Counted from the first letter of the stretch, positions 14,254 through 22,687 are shown. The stretch is DNA of 41,588 nucleotides from Streptococcus sp. A12 (GCF_905372335.1 NZ_CAJPOU010000013.1:1-41588), one strand, 5' to 3'. Notes: a model not told the origin generated them from the letters alone. A program made the numbers and translations.

Positions 14254-15138
14254 ATGCATAAGCATCGTATTTTTATCATCGTCGCAGCAGCTCTTGCTAT
14301 TATTTCTAGCTTCTTGCCATGGGGTTCATTTAATGCTGGAGCCTTCGGAAGTTACAGTGTCAGTGGAACACATGGTGGAGATGGATGGTTCATCATCGTC
14401 CTATCTATTGGGGCCATCGTCCTAGCTTGCCTTTCAAATATTACTTCACCTATGAACAAAAATTTTTCCATCGGTGTTATCGTTATCGGTGTACTCGAAT
14501 CCATCTTAACTCTCGTTAATATGATTAATGTCGGAAAATATGCTATTAACTTTGGTGACTATGGTGTTTCTATTGGTTTTGGTTTGATTCTTGCTGTTCT
14601 TGCAAGTATCGCTACTGTTATCGCAGGACTCCTTGCCATGTCTGGTGGTAAAATCACTAAAGGAACATTCCAAGAACTTGCATCAACAGGTAAAGGTTTT
14701 GTTCAGTCTGTTGCATCATCTGTCCAATCACCTCAACAACCAGGTCAACCTGGACAACAACAATGGCAACAACCACAACAAGGGTTTGGACATCCTGCTC
14801 CAGGACAAGGGTTCCAACAAGCGCCTCAACAACCTCAACAGCCGCAACAACCACAACCAGGGTTCCAACAAGCGCCTCAACAACCGCAACAAGGATTCCA
14901 ACAAGCACCTCAACAACCTCAACAAGGGTTCCAACAAGCACCTCAACAACCGCAACAAGGGTTCCAACAAGCGCCGCAACAGCCGCAACAGGGGTTCCAA
15001 CAAGCGCCTCGACAGCCGCAACAAGGATTCCAACAAGCACCGCAACAACCTTGGCAACCACAACAACCTTGGCAACCACAACAACCTTGGCAACCACAAC
15101 AACCAGAACAGCCAACTACTGAACCTGGTCAAGAATAA
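14254..15138 (+). CDS. Membrane protein with four N-terminal TM segments and a Gln/Pro-repeat tail
   Basis: 294 residues. TM1 lies at about 5-25 (IFIIVAAALAIISSFLPWG), with further hydrophobic segments at roughly 46-63, 73-93 and 108-130. From about residue 150 onward the chain is low-complexity, with seven GFQQAP-type units (QQPQQ spacers) and a closing PWQPQQ triplet. The tail lacks Trp-rich binding or LPxTG sorting motifs, so anchoring is by the N-terminal helices. The same GFGxPAPGQ...GFQQAP style occurs in the membrane protein at 18314-19630, hinting at related roles or tail exchange. Strong AAGGAGA start; monocistronic with its own terminator. I do not recognise a functional family. Confidence 0.85.
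   Translation: MHKHRIFIIVAAALAIISSFLPWGSFNAGAFGSYSVSGTHGGDGWFIIVLSIGAIVLACLSNITSPMNKNFSIGVIVIGVLESILTLVNMINVGKYAINFGDYGVSIGFGLILAVLASIATVIAGLLAMSGGKITKGTFQELASTGKGFVQSVASSVQSPQQPGQPGQQQWQQPQQGFGHPAPGQGFQQAPQQPQQPQQPQPGFQQAPQQPQQGFQQAPQQPQQGFQQAPQQPQQGFQQAPQQPQQGFQQAPRQPQQGFQQAPQQPWQPQQPWQPQQPWQPQQPEQPTTEPGQE
14809..15108 (+). repeat. 33-bp coding tandem repeat (GFQQAPQQPQQ) with trailing PWQPQQ units
   Basis: Seven starts of GFQQAP begin at 14809. The complete units are 33 bp with only synonymous or single changes (one Gln to Arg), then PWQPQQ is repeated three times at 18 bp. Unit number is likely to vary between strains by slippage or recombination. Confidence 0.9.
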
Positions 15139-15193
15139 ACAGATTTCTATTGATCTTACATGTCTAATATTTCCTTTCTAGGACTGTTAGACA

Positions 15194-15239
15194 GAGTGGG
15201 AAAAGCTTACCTAATTGGATAAGCTTCTCTCACTTTTTT
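15194..15239 (+). terminator. Terminator after the Q/P-repeat gene
   Basis: Long stem GTGGGAAAAGCTTA / TAAGCTTCTCTCAC around CCTAATTGGA, followed by TTTTTTC. Confidence 0.85.
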
Positions 15240-15272
15240 CTTTATAAAATGCGAAAAATTTGGTAAAAATCC

Positions 15273-15301
15273 TTGCCAAACTCTTTTGTTTTTGATAAAC
15301 T
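15273..15301 (+). promoter_or_regulatory. rpmE2 promoter
   Basis: -35 TTGCCA (15273-15278), 17-bp spacer, -10 TAAACT (15296-15301). Confidence 0.65.
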
Positions 15302-15359
15302 AGCTTAGTAACAATCTATGGCTCGGAAAGAGACCATGGCAGAAAGGAATTATTGCAAA

Positions 15360-15602
15360 ATGAAAAAAGATATCCATCCAGAATATCGCCCTGTTGTCTT
15401 CATGGACACTACTACTGGTTATAAGTTCCTTAGTGGTTCAACTAAGTACTCTAACGAGACTGTTGAATTCGAAGGTGAAACTTACCCATTGATCCGTGTT
15501 GAAATTTCATCAGACTCACACCCATTCTACACTGGACGTCAAAAGTTCACTCAAGCAGATGGACGTGTGGATCGTTTCAACAAAAAATACGGTCTCAAAT
15601 AA
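15360..15602 (+). CDS. rpmE2: 50S ribosomal protein L31 type B
   Basis: 80 residues starting MKKDIHPEYRPVVFMDTTTG, with SSDSHPFYTGRQKF and a terminal RFNKKYGLK. There is no CxxC zinc pair, so it is the zinc-independent (C-minus, type B) form, which in streptococci is usually the only L31. The ATG at 15360 matches homologues; earlier in-frame ATGs would add an unrelated extension. The ribosome site GAAAGGA is somewhat far (about 11 bases). Monocistronic with promoter and terminator. Confidence 0.96.
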   Translation: MKKDIHPEYRPVVFMDTTTGYKFLSGSTKYSNETVEFEGETYPLIRVEISSDSHPFYTGRQKFTQADGRVDRFNKKYGLK

Positions 15603-15613
15603 GAAACGTATCA

Positions 15614-15645
15614 AAACCACTTCCACTTGGCAGTGGTTTTTTCTT
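15614..15645 (+). terminator. Terminator after rpmE2
   Basis: Stem AAACCACT / AGTGGTTT with loop TCCACTTGGC, then a T-run. Confidence 0.85.
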
Positions 15646-15660
15646 GTCCTTCTCAGCACT

Positions 15661-15701
15661 AAAATACCGCCCCTTCAGGCTTTCTGAAAGAGCGGTATTC
15701 T
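15661..15701 (-). terminator. Terminator after the LD-carboxypeptidase operon
   Basis: Minus-strand stem AATACCGC...TTTCAG / CTGAAG...GCGGTATT with loop AAAGC, followed by TTAGT. It begins two bases after the stop codon. Confidence 0.75.
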
Positions 15702-15703
15702 TA

Positions 15704-16480
15704 TTATTCGTAATCGCCACCGGTAAAGTTGAAGTATTCTTCTAGGCTTTTTCCTGAAGCTGCGACATCTTTTGCATCTTCTCCGATATAGCGAAGGTGC
15801 CAGCTTTCAGGCATGTAACCTGTGCTCGCTTCTTTTCCTTCTTGATAACGGACGATAAAGCCATACTTAGCAGCATTCTTGAGCAACCATTTACTTGCGC
15901 CTGCTTCTTGGACCAGATTGCCACTAGTATCGATGAGGTCAAATGCTAGACCTGTCTGGTGCTCACTATAGCCAGGACGAGCTGAGTAGCGATCTGCTGC
16001 AGCTGCACCGTCTTGATTGACATAGCTTTGGTAGAGATCAACCTGGGTTTCATAACTGCGGAAACCACTGTACTGATCGCTAATAGCATAGCCTTCAGCC
16101 TGCATGGCAGCAATCAACTCGTGCAAGGCCGCAACAGCTGTTGGATCCTCACCTGGATTGTAGTCTGCAGCTAAGGGATAGTGCTTGTTGGCGATGACGA
16201 TATCTCCAGACTTCCCTTGGACACTGTAATAAGAACCATTGAAGGAAACACCTTTGTCTACTGTGACTTCACCAGCCTTCTTCGTTGACTTTTCGTTATC
16301 ATCAGACGAACTTGCTTCAGATGATCTTCTTTCTTTTCTAGTGGATGACTGATCGACTTGCTTACTGGAAGCAGGCTCATTTTGTACCGAGTTCTTTGAA
16401 TCGTTCTGTTGGCCACAAGCTCCCAGACTCAATATGAGAAGACCTGCAAGCGTCAATTTTTTCATGCTTAATTTCATCAT
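15704..16480 (-). CDS. dacB: Cell-wall LD-carboxypeptidase lipoprotein (LdcB/DacB, VanY family)
   Basis: Trims the terminal D-Ala from peptidoglycan tetrapeptides at the outer membrane face. The N-terminus is a lipoprotein signal with lipobox LSLGAC (Cys22), followed by a Ser/Lys-rich linker (25-70). The M15B peptidase zinc site is complete: SEHQTGLAFD (His174, Asp181) and ESWHLRY (His228), with FRSYETQ before it. 258 residues, similar to pneumococcal DacB. Its start overlaps the ribosome site that includes the preceding TAG (TAGGAGATTAATG), so it is the last gene of a three-gene envelope operon. ATGs at 16480, 16477 and 16465 are all in frame or near; 16480 is best spaced. Confidence 0.93.
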   Translation of the reverse strand: MMKLSMKKLTLAGLLILSLGACGQQNDSKNSVQNEPASSKQVDQSSTRKERRSSEASSSDDNEKSTKKAGEVTVDKGVSFNGSYYSVQGKSGDIVIANKHYPLAADYNPGEDPTAVAALHELIAAMQAEGYAISDQYSGFRSYETQVDLYQSYVNQDGAAAADRYSARPGYSEHQTGLAFDLIDTSGNLVQEAGASKWLLKNAAKYGFIVRYQEGKEASTGYMPESWHLRYIGEDAKDVAASGKSLEEYFNFTGGDYE

Positions 16481-16487
16481 TAATCTC

Positions 16488-18248
16488 CTAATTGCCAGCT
16501 GTGACCGTAATAGCCGTAATCACGTAGGTATCCCCTACTGGTTTTAGAGTATAGGTCTTGTCCTTGCTACTCTGGCTATCTTTTCGGCTGGTCACATAGT
16601 GTACAGTATATTCTTCATGGGTTTTCACGATAATGGATCCGTTCTCTTCAGTAACACTAAGAACATTAAAAACACCTGGTGTATAGTAGTCAATTTCAGC
16701 CTTCTTGACTCCTCCACCTGTTGTCCACTCCACCATTTCCTTGTAGGCGTCACTTGAAGTGTCATAGTACTTGGAGTAGTTGTTGGATCTACTTGAGACA
16801 GATGAGAAGACATCTGTGCGGTAGTCTTGAAGGAAGGAGGTTACAGAGGCCTTTTTCTCTTCAGCCTTCTTAGCTTCTTCTTCCTTAGCTTTACGTGCAG
16901 TCTCAGCATCCTTCAATCGTTTAATAACATCTTTAGAAAGTTTCAAAGTGATGACTTCATCATCATCTGAAGTTTCTCCAATAGTGACTTTTGCCTTTTC
17001 AGTTGTATAGCTCTCACCATTCAAGTTAAAAACAGCGTGAACTTCTATTTCTTGATGGGCCACTACATCAACTTCAAATAAGGTGCTTGTGCCGACTTCC
17101 TTACCATTAACTGCAACCTTAATGTCAGTTGGATTGCTGACTTCTTCCGGGAATTCAACCTCAAGAAGACGTTTCTCCGAATTAAAAGTCAAGTCCAGCT
17201 TATTTTTAGAGGCCTGAGCCGGATCTAACTTCACACCACTAGAGATCTTTCCAACTTCGGTCTTCCCATCTAGTTGCATGTCACGTGAAGCAAAGTGAAC
17301 CTTTCCAAGCTTGGTCGTTTGGTTCTTCTTGAGCACTGTCGACTCTTTTTCGCTGGTCTTAAGCTTGGCATCATCTAGATTCGTGATCGCTGCGACTTCA
17401 AGTGGATAAGTCGTAATGCGGTATTCTTGAAAAATACCAAATTTCTTATTCGCTTTCTCAATTCCAATCAGCAGATTCTGTTTTTTATCCTTGACAATCC
17501 CTGTTTTTGAAGACTGGGCGATATGATCTAATTCGTAAATGACATCGATCTTCTGAGAAGTCATATAGTCTAGTAAGCTTTGAGCTTCTTCCTTGGTCCA
17601 CTTATCCTTGTCACTAGAAAGAATGCTAGCTACTTCTCGATAATCCTTATGTTCAATAGCCGTAACCAATTTATCTACTGTAACCTGTGGGCCGGTTGTT
17701 GACGAGAAGTAATAACCTAGACCAGACAAAATCAAGACCAATAAAGCAAGTAGACTAAAGAGAAAGACTTTCTTTTTCTTACCCTTTTTCTTGCCTTTCT
17801 TAACAGAGTCCTCTTGTTCGAGCGCATTTGCTGTCACCATTGTTTCAACTGGCTGGGGCAGGATTTCTGGTGCCTCTGATGAGCTTGTCACTGGGGCCAA
17901 GACATGTGTTGTTTGATTGTCCTCTTCCAACTCAACTGAAGAAGCAGGTACTTCAACGATTTCAAAATTCTGACTTCGTGCAGCTTCAATCTCTTCAGAA
18001 ACTGGTGATCGTCCATAAAGAGTAACGAAGCGCTCTTCCCAAGCCTGTTGGAGAGGATTTACAACCTCTTCTACCGGTTCCTGGTTTCCTAGTCCTGTAG
18101 GTTCCGTTGGTACCTGATCAATCGCCACTCCTGCAATCGATTTGATTGCCTTAAAATCAAAGCCAGTCTCTCTTCCTGCAATAAATTCTTCAGCAGTCGG
18201 TTTACGACCGATTACTTTTTCAAATAATTCTACCCATTTCTTTTGCAT
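16488..18248 (-). CDS. Single-pass membrane protein, TcaA-like extracellular region with duplicated N-terminal module
   Basis: 586 residues. Cytoplasmic part: two copies of a ~30-residue module (about 4-32, WVELFEKVIGRKPTAEEFIA; and 70-97, WEERFVTLYGRSPVSEEIEA), then a linker, a Lys/Gly-rich stretch (149-160) and one TM helix (161-181). Outside: a region resembling TcaA family second/third domains (VDKLVTAIEHKDYREVASIL...), a charged helical linker (AETARKAKEEEAKKAEEKK) and an NTF2-like C-terminal domain (DAYKEMVEW...TYVITAITV). TcaA proteins affect wall-active antibiotic response in staphylococci; function here is inferred only. The usual zinc-ribbon N-terminus is absent and replaced by the module shared with the upstream gene. 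ATG 18248 follows GGGAGAA; a GTG at 18266 is less likely. Confidence 0.78.
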   Translation of the reverse strand: MQKKWVELFEKVIGRKPTAEEFIAGRETGFDFKAIKSIAGVAIDQVPTEPTGLGNQEPVEEVVNPLQQAWEERFVTLYGRSPVSEEIEAARSQNFEIVEVPASSVELEEDNQTTHVLAPVTSSSEAPEILPQPVETMVTANALEQEDSVKKGKKKGKKKKVFLFSLLALLVLILSGLGYYFSSTTGPQVTVDKLVTAIEHKDYREVASILSSDKDKWTKEEAQSLLDYMTSQKIDVIYELDHIAQSSKTGIVKDKKQNLLIGIEKANKKFGIFQEYRITTYPLEVAAITNLDDAKLKTSEKESTVLKKNQTTKLGKVHFASRDMQLDGKTEVGKISSGVKLDPAQASKNKLDLTFNSEKRLLEVEFPEEVSNPTDIKVAVNGKEVGTSTLFEVDVVAHQEIEVHAVFNLNGESYTTEKAKVTIGETSDDDEVITLKLSKDVIKRLKDAETARKAKEEEAKKAEEKKASVTSFLQDYRTDVFSSVSSRSNNYSKYYDTSSDAYKEMVEWTTGGGVKKAEIDYYTPGVFNVLSVTEENGSIIVKTHEEYTVHYVTSRKDSQSSKDKTYTLKPVGDTYVITAITVTAGN

Positions 18249-18276
18249 GAATCTTTTCTCCCTCACTATAAAATAG

Positions 18277-18299
18277 GGAAAGTGGATCTCCCACCTTCC
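18277..18299 (-). terminator. Intercistronic hairpin, possible weak terminator
   Basis: Minus-strand stem GGAAGGTGG / CCACTTTCC with loop GAGAT, followed by CTATTTTAT. It is weak as a terminator; it may only reduce expression of the two downstream genes. Confidence 0.45.
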
Positions 18300-18313
18300 A
18301 TTTCATGGTATAT

Positions 18314-19630
18314 CTAGAATCTAAAGTTTGAGAAACTTGGAGTATTTGGAATAAAACCTGCAGCTACTTGTTCTAAAATACGAGCATTCACATAAAGGAC
18401 AAAGATTGCAATGAGAAACACGATTATAGATGATGCCATCAAAAGCAAAAATCTGTCAGCTTTTAAGCTTGATTTGTTCAAACCTAGGTGAACTACATAG
18501 CAAGTCCCAACAAAGAATAATAAGAAAATGAGGTAGTTTACTAATCCATAAAATTCATAAACTTTAATAAGTCCTGTTAAGAAAGCAAGCAGAGCAAGTG
18601 GTAAATTGTAGACGGATAAGCGTCCAAACTCTTCAAATGAGCGACCATAACTATATTCCTTGTCTTGAAGAACCACGCGACGGACAAAGAATCCTGTTAC
18701 TTGGAAAGCATAAATAGTAAAGAACATTGAAATCAATGTTAACATAAAGGCACGGAAGTCCATTCCATATCCGCCTGTAAAACCACTAGCTGTGAAAAAA
18801 GTTGCCAAGGTCAAGACAAAAGCTGTCAAGACATATTGCAAAATTCCATTGAGAGCTTTTGTATTATACTCTGCCGACGGACGTTTCAAGGCTGAAAGGA
18901 ACCAATTCCAATAACCACCAACAGCTATTCCAAATTGACTTGGTTGTGCATAATAGGCTTGACCTGGTTGAGGTTGACCTGGATAAGGTGCTTGTTGGAA
19001 TCCTTGACCTGGAGCTTGACCTGGAGCTGGTTGACCAAATCCTGGTTGTGGCTGTTGTTGAGGCGCTTGTTGGAAGCTATTTGGTTGAGCACCAAAGGCT
19101 GGCGCTTCTGGAGCAGCAGTGAAATGTGGTGCTTCTTGTACTGGTGCTTCTGGGGCAACATTAAACTGTGGCGCTTCTTGTACTGGTGCTTCTGGAGCAG
19201 CAGTGTATTGTGGTGCCTCTTGCACTGGTGCTTCTGGTTCAGCAGCGAATTGTGGCGCTTCTTGCACAGGTGCTTCTGGCGCTGCAGCAAATTGTGGCGC
19301 TTCTTGCACTGGCGCTTCTGGGGCAGCAGCAAATTGTGGTGCTTCTTGCACTGGTGCTTCTGGGGCAGCAGCGAATTGTGGTGCTGCTGGAGCTGGTGCT
19401 GCTGGGGCTGCAACGTACTGTGAAGTCACTTCTTCTGGTGCAGCTGGAGCAGCAACAAAGCCAGCGTTTGTTTGCTCTGGAGCCACTGGAGCACCTACAA
19501 ATTGTGAAGTTTCTTGGGCTACCTGTTCTTCTTGGAACTCACCTGCAGCCAATGCTTGAGCAATCTCTGCTTCAGTTGCTGAACGACCGTTCACAGCTTC
19601 AAAGTAATCAAGCCAATCCTGTTTGATCAT
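18314..19630 (-). CDS. Polytopic membrane protein with N-terminal GR-module and Ala/Glu/Pro repeat region (Yip1/DUF6574-like)
   Basis: 438 residues. Residues 5-32 (DWLDYFEAVNGRSATEAEIA...GEF) form the same module as in the next gene. Residues 45-86 are Ala/Pro-rich; 87-170 contain six 14-residue units of the type AAAPEAPVQEAPQF; 180-225 are Gln/Pro/Gly-rich. The C-terminal half has about five or six TM helices (WNWFLSALKRPSAEYNTKAL..., then hydrophobic blocks). I think it belongs to streptococcal DUF6574 proteins but cannot confirm. Strong TAAGGAG start and a consensus-like promoter; first gene of an operon with the TcaA-like protein and the LD-carboxypeptidase, suggesting an envelope function. 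Confidence 0.8.
   Translation of the reverse strand: MIKQDWLDYFEAVNGRSATEAEIAQALAAGEFQEEQVAQETSQFVGAPVAPEQTNAGFVAAPAAPEEVTSQYVAAPAAPAPAAPQFAAAPEAPVQEAPQFAAAPEAPVQEAPQFAAAPEAPVQEAPQFAAEPEAPVQEAPQYTAAPEAPVQEAPQFNVAPEAPVQEAPHFTAAPEAPAFGAQPNSFQQAPQQQPQPGFGQPAPGQAPGQGFQQAPYPGQPQPGQAYYAQPSQFGIAVGGYWNWFLSALKRPSAEYNTKALNGILQYVLTAFVLTLATFFTASGFTGGYGMDFRAFMLTLISMFFTIYAFQVTGFFVRRVVLQDKEYSYGRSFEEFGRLSVYNLPLALLAFLTGLIKVYEFYGLVNYLIFLLFFVGTCYVVHLGLNKSSLKADRFLLLMASSIIVFLIAIFVLYVNARILEQVAAGFIPNTPSFSNFRF
19121..19372 (-). repeat. Six 42-bp coding tandem repeats (14 residues, PEAPVQEAPQF core)
   Basis: Six consecutive 14-codon units within the membrane protein gene; variation is confined mainly to the first three residues of each unit (AAA, AAE, TAA, NVA). 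Likely length-variable between strains. Confidence 0.9.
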
Positions 19631-19664
19631 AAAATAATCTCCTTATAAAACAAAATACAGATAT

Positions 19665-19693
19665 ATTATATAAAAATTTCCACTAGAATTCAA
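19665..19693 (-). promoter_or_regulatory. Promoter of the envelope operon
   Basis: -35 TTGAAT (19688-19693), 17-bp spacer, -10 TATAAT (19665-19670), about 34 bases before the ATG at 19630. Confidence 0.75.
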
Positions 19694-19728
19694 TGTTCTA
19701 CCGGAATCCACAAGCTGCGATCTCGCAA

Positions 19729-20010
19729 CTAGTCAAATGCATCCATGCCACCTTGGACGTTGGTCACGTCATAACCCGCTTCTGCCAAAAATTGGCAGGC
19801 GCGAGCCGAGCGTCGACCAGACTTGCAGATGACATAATAGGCTTGCTCCTTGTCTAGTTCTGCGTACCGTTCTGCCAACACTGATAAGGGAAGCAAGGTC
19901 ACTCCGTCCAGATGGAGGGCATCATATTCCTCCTGCTCACGGACATCGAGGACTTGGATTTCTCCTGCCTGGTACTTTGCTAAAAAGTCATTAAATGGAA
20001 TTTCTTTCAT
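19729..20010 (-). CDS. Single-domain rhodanese-like protein
   Basis: 93 residues. VLDVREQEEYDALHLDG is the conserved CH2A region and the active-site loop is CKSGRRSARA, with the catalytic Cys expected to carry a persulfide. Such proteins transfer sulfur or act as thiol-handling enzymes; the exact role is unknown. The ATG at 20010 follows AAGGAGA. It lies 21 bases after the YbaK-type gene and probably shares its transcript. Confidence 0.92.
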   Translation of the reverse strand: MKEIPFNDFLAKYQAGEIQVLDVREQEEYDALHLDGVTLLPLSVLAERYAELDKEQAYYVICKSGRRSARACQFLAEAGYDVTNVQGGMDAFD

Positions 20011-20031
20011 GATTTCTCCTTTTTGATGCCA

Positions 20032-20523
20032 CTATGGCAAGGTTAGTATTTCATAGTTAAAGTCAATGGACTCTAAAAAGCGGAATAGGTCTTGGGTTTT
20101 GATAAAGATGGTCTTTTCATTGGTGTTCGGATGGAAGGTCATGATCTCCTCTGACACAATGTCCTGATCGAAATAGACGAGAATATCTTTTTCTTCATTG
20201 TTTAACAAGCCAAATGGAGATACCGTCCCTGCTGGTAATTGCATTTTTTCAGCTAGCGATTCAGCTGAAGCCATTCGGATCCGATTGGCTCCAACTTGCT
20301 CTTTGAAATCATCCATGTCCAAGGGTTTCTGGTCATCCATGATGAGCAGATAGTACTGAGTTTTCTTTTTGTTGGTCAAAAACATGGACTTTGTTCGGAC
20401 ACCTTCTAAACCTTCAATATAGGAATCGGCTTGCTCAGTCGTGAAGGCAGGTGGATGCTCCACCACATCAAATTCAATCCCGAGTTCGTCCAATTTGTCT
20501 TTGACTTTTTGATATGCATCCAT
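20032..20523 (-). CDS. YbaK/ProX-type aminoacyl-tRNA deacylase
   Basis: 163 residues of the YbaK/ProRS-associated editing fold, which hydrolyses mischarged tRNA (typically Ala- or Cys-tRNA-Pro) in trans. Diagnostic segments: HPPAFTTEQA near the start, a Lys in GVRTKSMFLTNKK, and GTVSPFGLLNNEEKDILVYFD. Its length and motifs resemble the ProX (PrdX) subgroup more than short YbaK. ATG 20523 has AGGAGG seven bases upstream. The uracil-DNA glycosylase gene ends 24 bases before; both appear to be in one unit with the rhodanese. Confidence 0.88.
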   Translation of the reverse strand: MDAYQKVKDKLDELGIEFDVVEHPPAFTTEQADSYIEGLEGVRTKSMFLTNKKKTQYYLLIMDDQKPLDMDDFKEQVGANRIRMASAESLAEKMQLPAGTVSPFGLLNNEEKDILVYFDQDIVSEEIMTFHPNTNEKTIFIKTQDLFRFLESIDFNYEILTLP

Positions 20524-20546
20524 GGCAATACCTCCTATTGTGGTTA

Positions 20547-21149
20547 TCACTCATTATTCTTTTTGAACTCTCTTAAAATCTGCTGAACCCGAGCCTGGAG
20601 ATCGGGTACTACTTCTGCATCAAACCAGGGGTTCTTGGCCATCCAGATCTGATTGCGAGGAGAAGGATGGACCAGAGGGAAATAATCTGGCAGATAGTCC
20701 TTATACCGACGTACCCGCTCTGTCACCTTGCCACTGACCTTCTCATGGAGGTAGTAGGCTTGGGCATACTGGCCAATCAAGAGTGTCAACTCTATATCCG
20801 GACACTCCTTGAGGAGTTGAGGGTGCCACTTTTCCGCAAAGCCCTTGCGAGGTGGCAGGTCCCCTGACTTACCATGCCCTGGAAAATAAAAGTCCATGGG
20901 AATGACCGCAAATAGACCCGAATGATAGAAGGTTACTTCATCGACTCCTAACCACTCCCTTAGACGGTCTCCACTCTTGTCCTTCCAATAGAGGCCTGCT
21001 TCTTGGGTCTTGAGACCAGGAGCCTGACCAATAATATTGATCCGAGCTGTTTTTGGCGCCGCAAATAAGGGCTCGATCCCTTTATCCGTATAGTCTTTGT
21101 TTTGTGGATCAGCCATAATGGCCTCTTTGATCCGCTCTAGTTGCTCCAT
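20547..21149 (-). CDS. Uracil-DNA glycosylase family protein
   Basis: 200 residues. The water-activating motif A reads GQAPGLKTQEAG (41-52) and motif B is HPSPRN in the C-terminal part, identifying the uracil-DNA glycosylase superfamily; the GQAPG form is that of the small family 4/5-like or UdgX-like branch, not family 1 UNG (GQDPYH). Base-excision repair of uracil is expected. No FeS cysteines are seen, which argues against family 4. ATG 21149 follows GGAGGAG; a longer in-frame start (21248) would run through the pepV terminator. It is downstream of that terminator and upstream of the YbaK-type gene. Confidence 0.88.
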   Translation of the reverse strand: MEQLERIKEAIMADPQNKDYTDKGIEPLFAAPKTARINIIGQAPGLKTQEAGLYWKDKSGDRLREWLGVDEVTFYHSGLFAVIPMDFYFPGHGKSGDLPPRKGFAEKWHPQLLKECPDIELTLLIGQYAQAYYLHEKVSGKVTERVRRYKDYLPDYFPLVHPSPRNQIWMAKNPWFDAEVVPDLQARVQQILREFKKNNE

Positions 21150-21164
21150 TTCTCCTCCTCTAAG

Positions 21165-21195
21165 CAAAAACTCAGCCAGCAAGTGCCGACTGAGT
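21165..21195 (-). terminator. Terminator after pepV
   Basis: Minus-strand stem ACTCAGTCGGC / GCTGGCTGAGT (G-U pairs included), loop ACTT, then TTTTT. Confidence 0.85.
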
Positions 21196-21201
21196 AGCGT
21201 C

Positions 21202-22608
21202 TTATTTGATGAGTTCGTAGATGGCTTCTGCGTAGATTGCAGCTGCACGGTAGAGATCTTCTACATCCGCAAATTCATTGGCTTGGTGCATGGTGTTCAC
21301 ATAGTCTGGGAACATGGCACCGAAGGCAACCCCACGTTTCAATAGACGACCAAAGGTTCCGCCACCGATTACTTGCTCATGACCTTTCAGTCCGGTTTGT
21401 TTTTCATAGACACGCAAAAGCGTTGAGACCAATTCATCTTCCATTGGAACATAGTGAGGGGTGTGGCCGTGAGCAGACAAGCTGACGGACGCCACTCCTT
21501 CTACTTTTTCAAGTCCAGCTTTGATGGTTTCTGGATCTGTTCCTTTAGGGTAACGAATGTTCAAGGCGATGGTGTTATCTGAGCTGTTTTCGTCGAAGTT
21601 GAAGACACCCGCATTCATGCTGAGAGCCCCCATCTTCTCATCTGTATGGGCAATGCCGAGCTTCTCACCAGCAAAGTCTTCATGAAGAAGAGATGCTGAC
21701 ACTTTCAAGTATGCTTTGGCATCTCCACCGAAGTCAAACTGGTTCAAGAAGAGAGCCAAATAAGTTGCTCCATTGATTCCAGCTTCTGGAGTAGAGCCAT
21801 GGGCAGATTTCCCGATAATGGTAACTTTAAATTTACCGTCATCCTCTGTTGCCACTTCATAACGAAGTTGGTGTTCATTGGCAAAGGCCTCCAAGAGACT
21901 AGCTAGATCTGGTAATTGGCCAGAAACGACTGCTGTCGCTGACTCTGGTACCATGTTTTCACGAAGGCCACCGGTGAAGCTATGAAGATGCGCTTGACCT
22001 GTGTTTTGACCACCGAAGTGAAGGTACTCGGTAATGTTTCCTTTTTCTCCGTTGATGATTGGGAATTCTGCATCTGGAGAGAAGCCAAAGTCTGGATCAG
22101 GAAGACCGACATGTTTGAAATAGTAGTCCATATCGCCCCAACCAGATTCTTCATCTGTACCGACCACAAAGCGCACGCGCTTAGATACTGGCAATCCCAG
22201 AACCTTGATGATCTTCAAACCGTAGTAACAAGCTACTGTAGGCCCCTTGTCATCTGATGAGCCACGCGCATAGAGCTTGCCATCGATAATCTCAGGTTTG
22301 TAAGGGTCTGTATTCCAGCCACTACCTGCAGGTACCACGTCCATGTGAGCAAAGATTCCGAGCTCTTCTTCCCCTTGTCCGAAGGTGAAGTGACCAGCAT
22401 AGTTGTCCACGTTGGTTGTTTCGTAGCCATCACGCTTAGCAATTTCCAAGAATTTCTCAAGAGCTTTGACGGGTCCAGGTCCGTAAGGGTGAGTCGCATC
22501 TGCCTGGCTGTCATCCCGTTCTGAGTTGATTTCCAAGAGGCTGAAAAGGTCAGCCATCATTTCTTCGCGACGTTTTTCTACTTCTGCTTCAAAGTCAATT
22601 GTTGTCAT
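21202..22608 (-). CDS. pepV: Dipeptidase PepV (M20 family)
   Basis: 468 residues, normal for PepV, a cytosolic two-zinc dipeptidase that finishes peptide breakdown. Metal ligands: IFAHMDVVP (His88, catalytic Asp90), RGSSDDKGP (bridging Asp119), GTDEESGWGD (catalytic Glu and zinc ligand near 153-154), SPDAEFP and, near the C-terminus, IGGGTFGR and a terminal HQAN. The large inserted lid domain is present. The ATG at 22608 has GGAGGAA upstream. A small intergenic region separates it from the nitroreductase terminator. Confidence 0.96.
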   Translation of the reverse strand: MTTIDFEAEVEKRREEMMADLFSLLEINSERDDSQADATHPYGPGPVKALEKFLEIAKRDGYETTNVDNYAGHFTFGQGEEELGIFAHMDVVPAGSGWNTDPYKPEIIDGKLYARGSSDDKGPTVACYYGLKIIKVLGLPVSKRVRFVVGTDEESGWGDMDYYFKHVGLPDPDFGFSPDAEFPIINGEKGNITEYLHFGGQNTGQAHLHSFTGGLRENMVPESATAVVSGQLPDLASLLEAFANEHQLRYEVATEDDGKFKVTIIGKSAHGSTPEAGINGATYLALFLNQFDFGGDAKAYLKVSASLLHEDFAGEKLGIAHTDEKMGALSMNAGVFNFDENSSDNTIALNIRYPKGTDPETIKAGLEKVEGVASVSLSAHGHTPHYVPMEDELVSTLLRVYEKQTGLKGHEQVIGGGTFGRLLKRGVAFGAMFPDYVNTMHQANEFADVEDLYRAAAIYAEAIYELIK

Positions 22609-22687
22609 GCATTCCTCCGTTATTTCGATTTAAATTGAACACCCCAAAATCCCATCAGCGACTATCTACCAGCCTGCCAAAGGATTC

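Noticed and set aside
14657..15132. Long open frames in other phases over the Q/P repeats
   Set aside because: Low-complexity CAA/CCA codons leave all frames open; only the frame with a strong ribosome site, promoter and TM segments is credible. The same holds for frames over 18859-19626.
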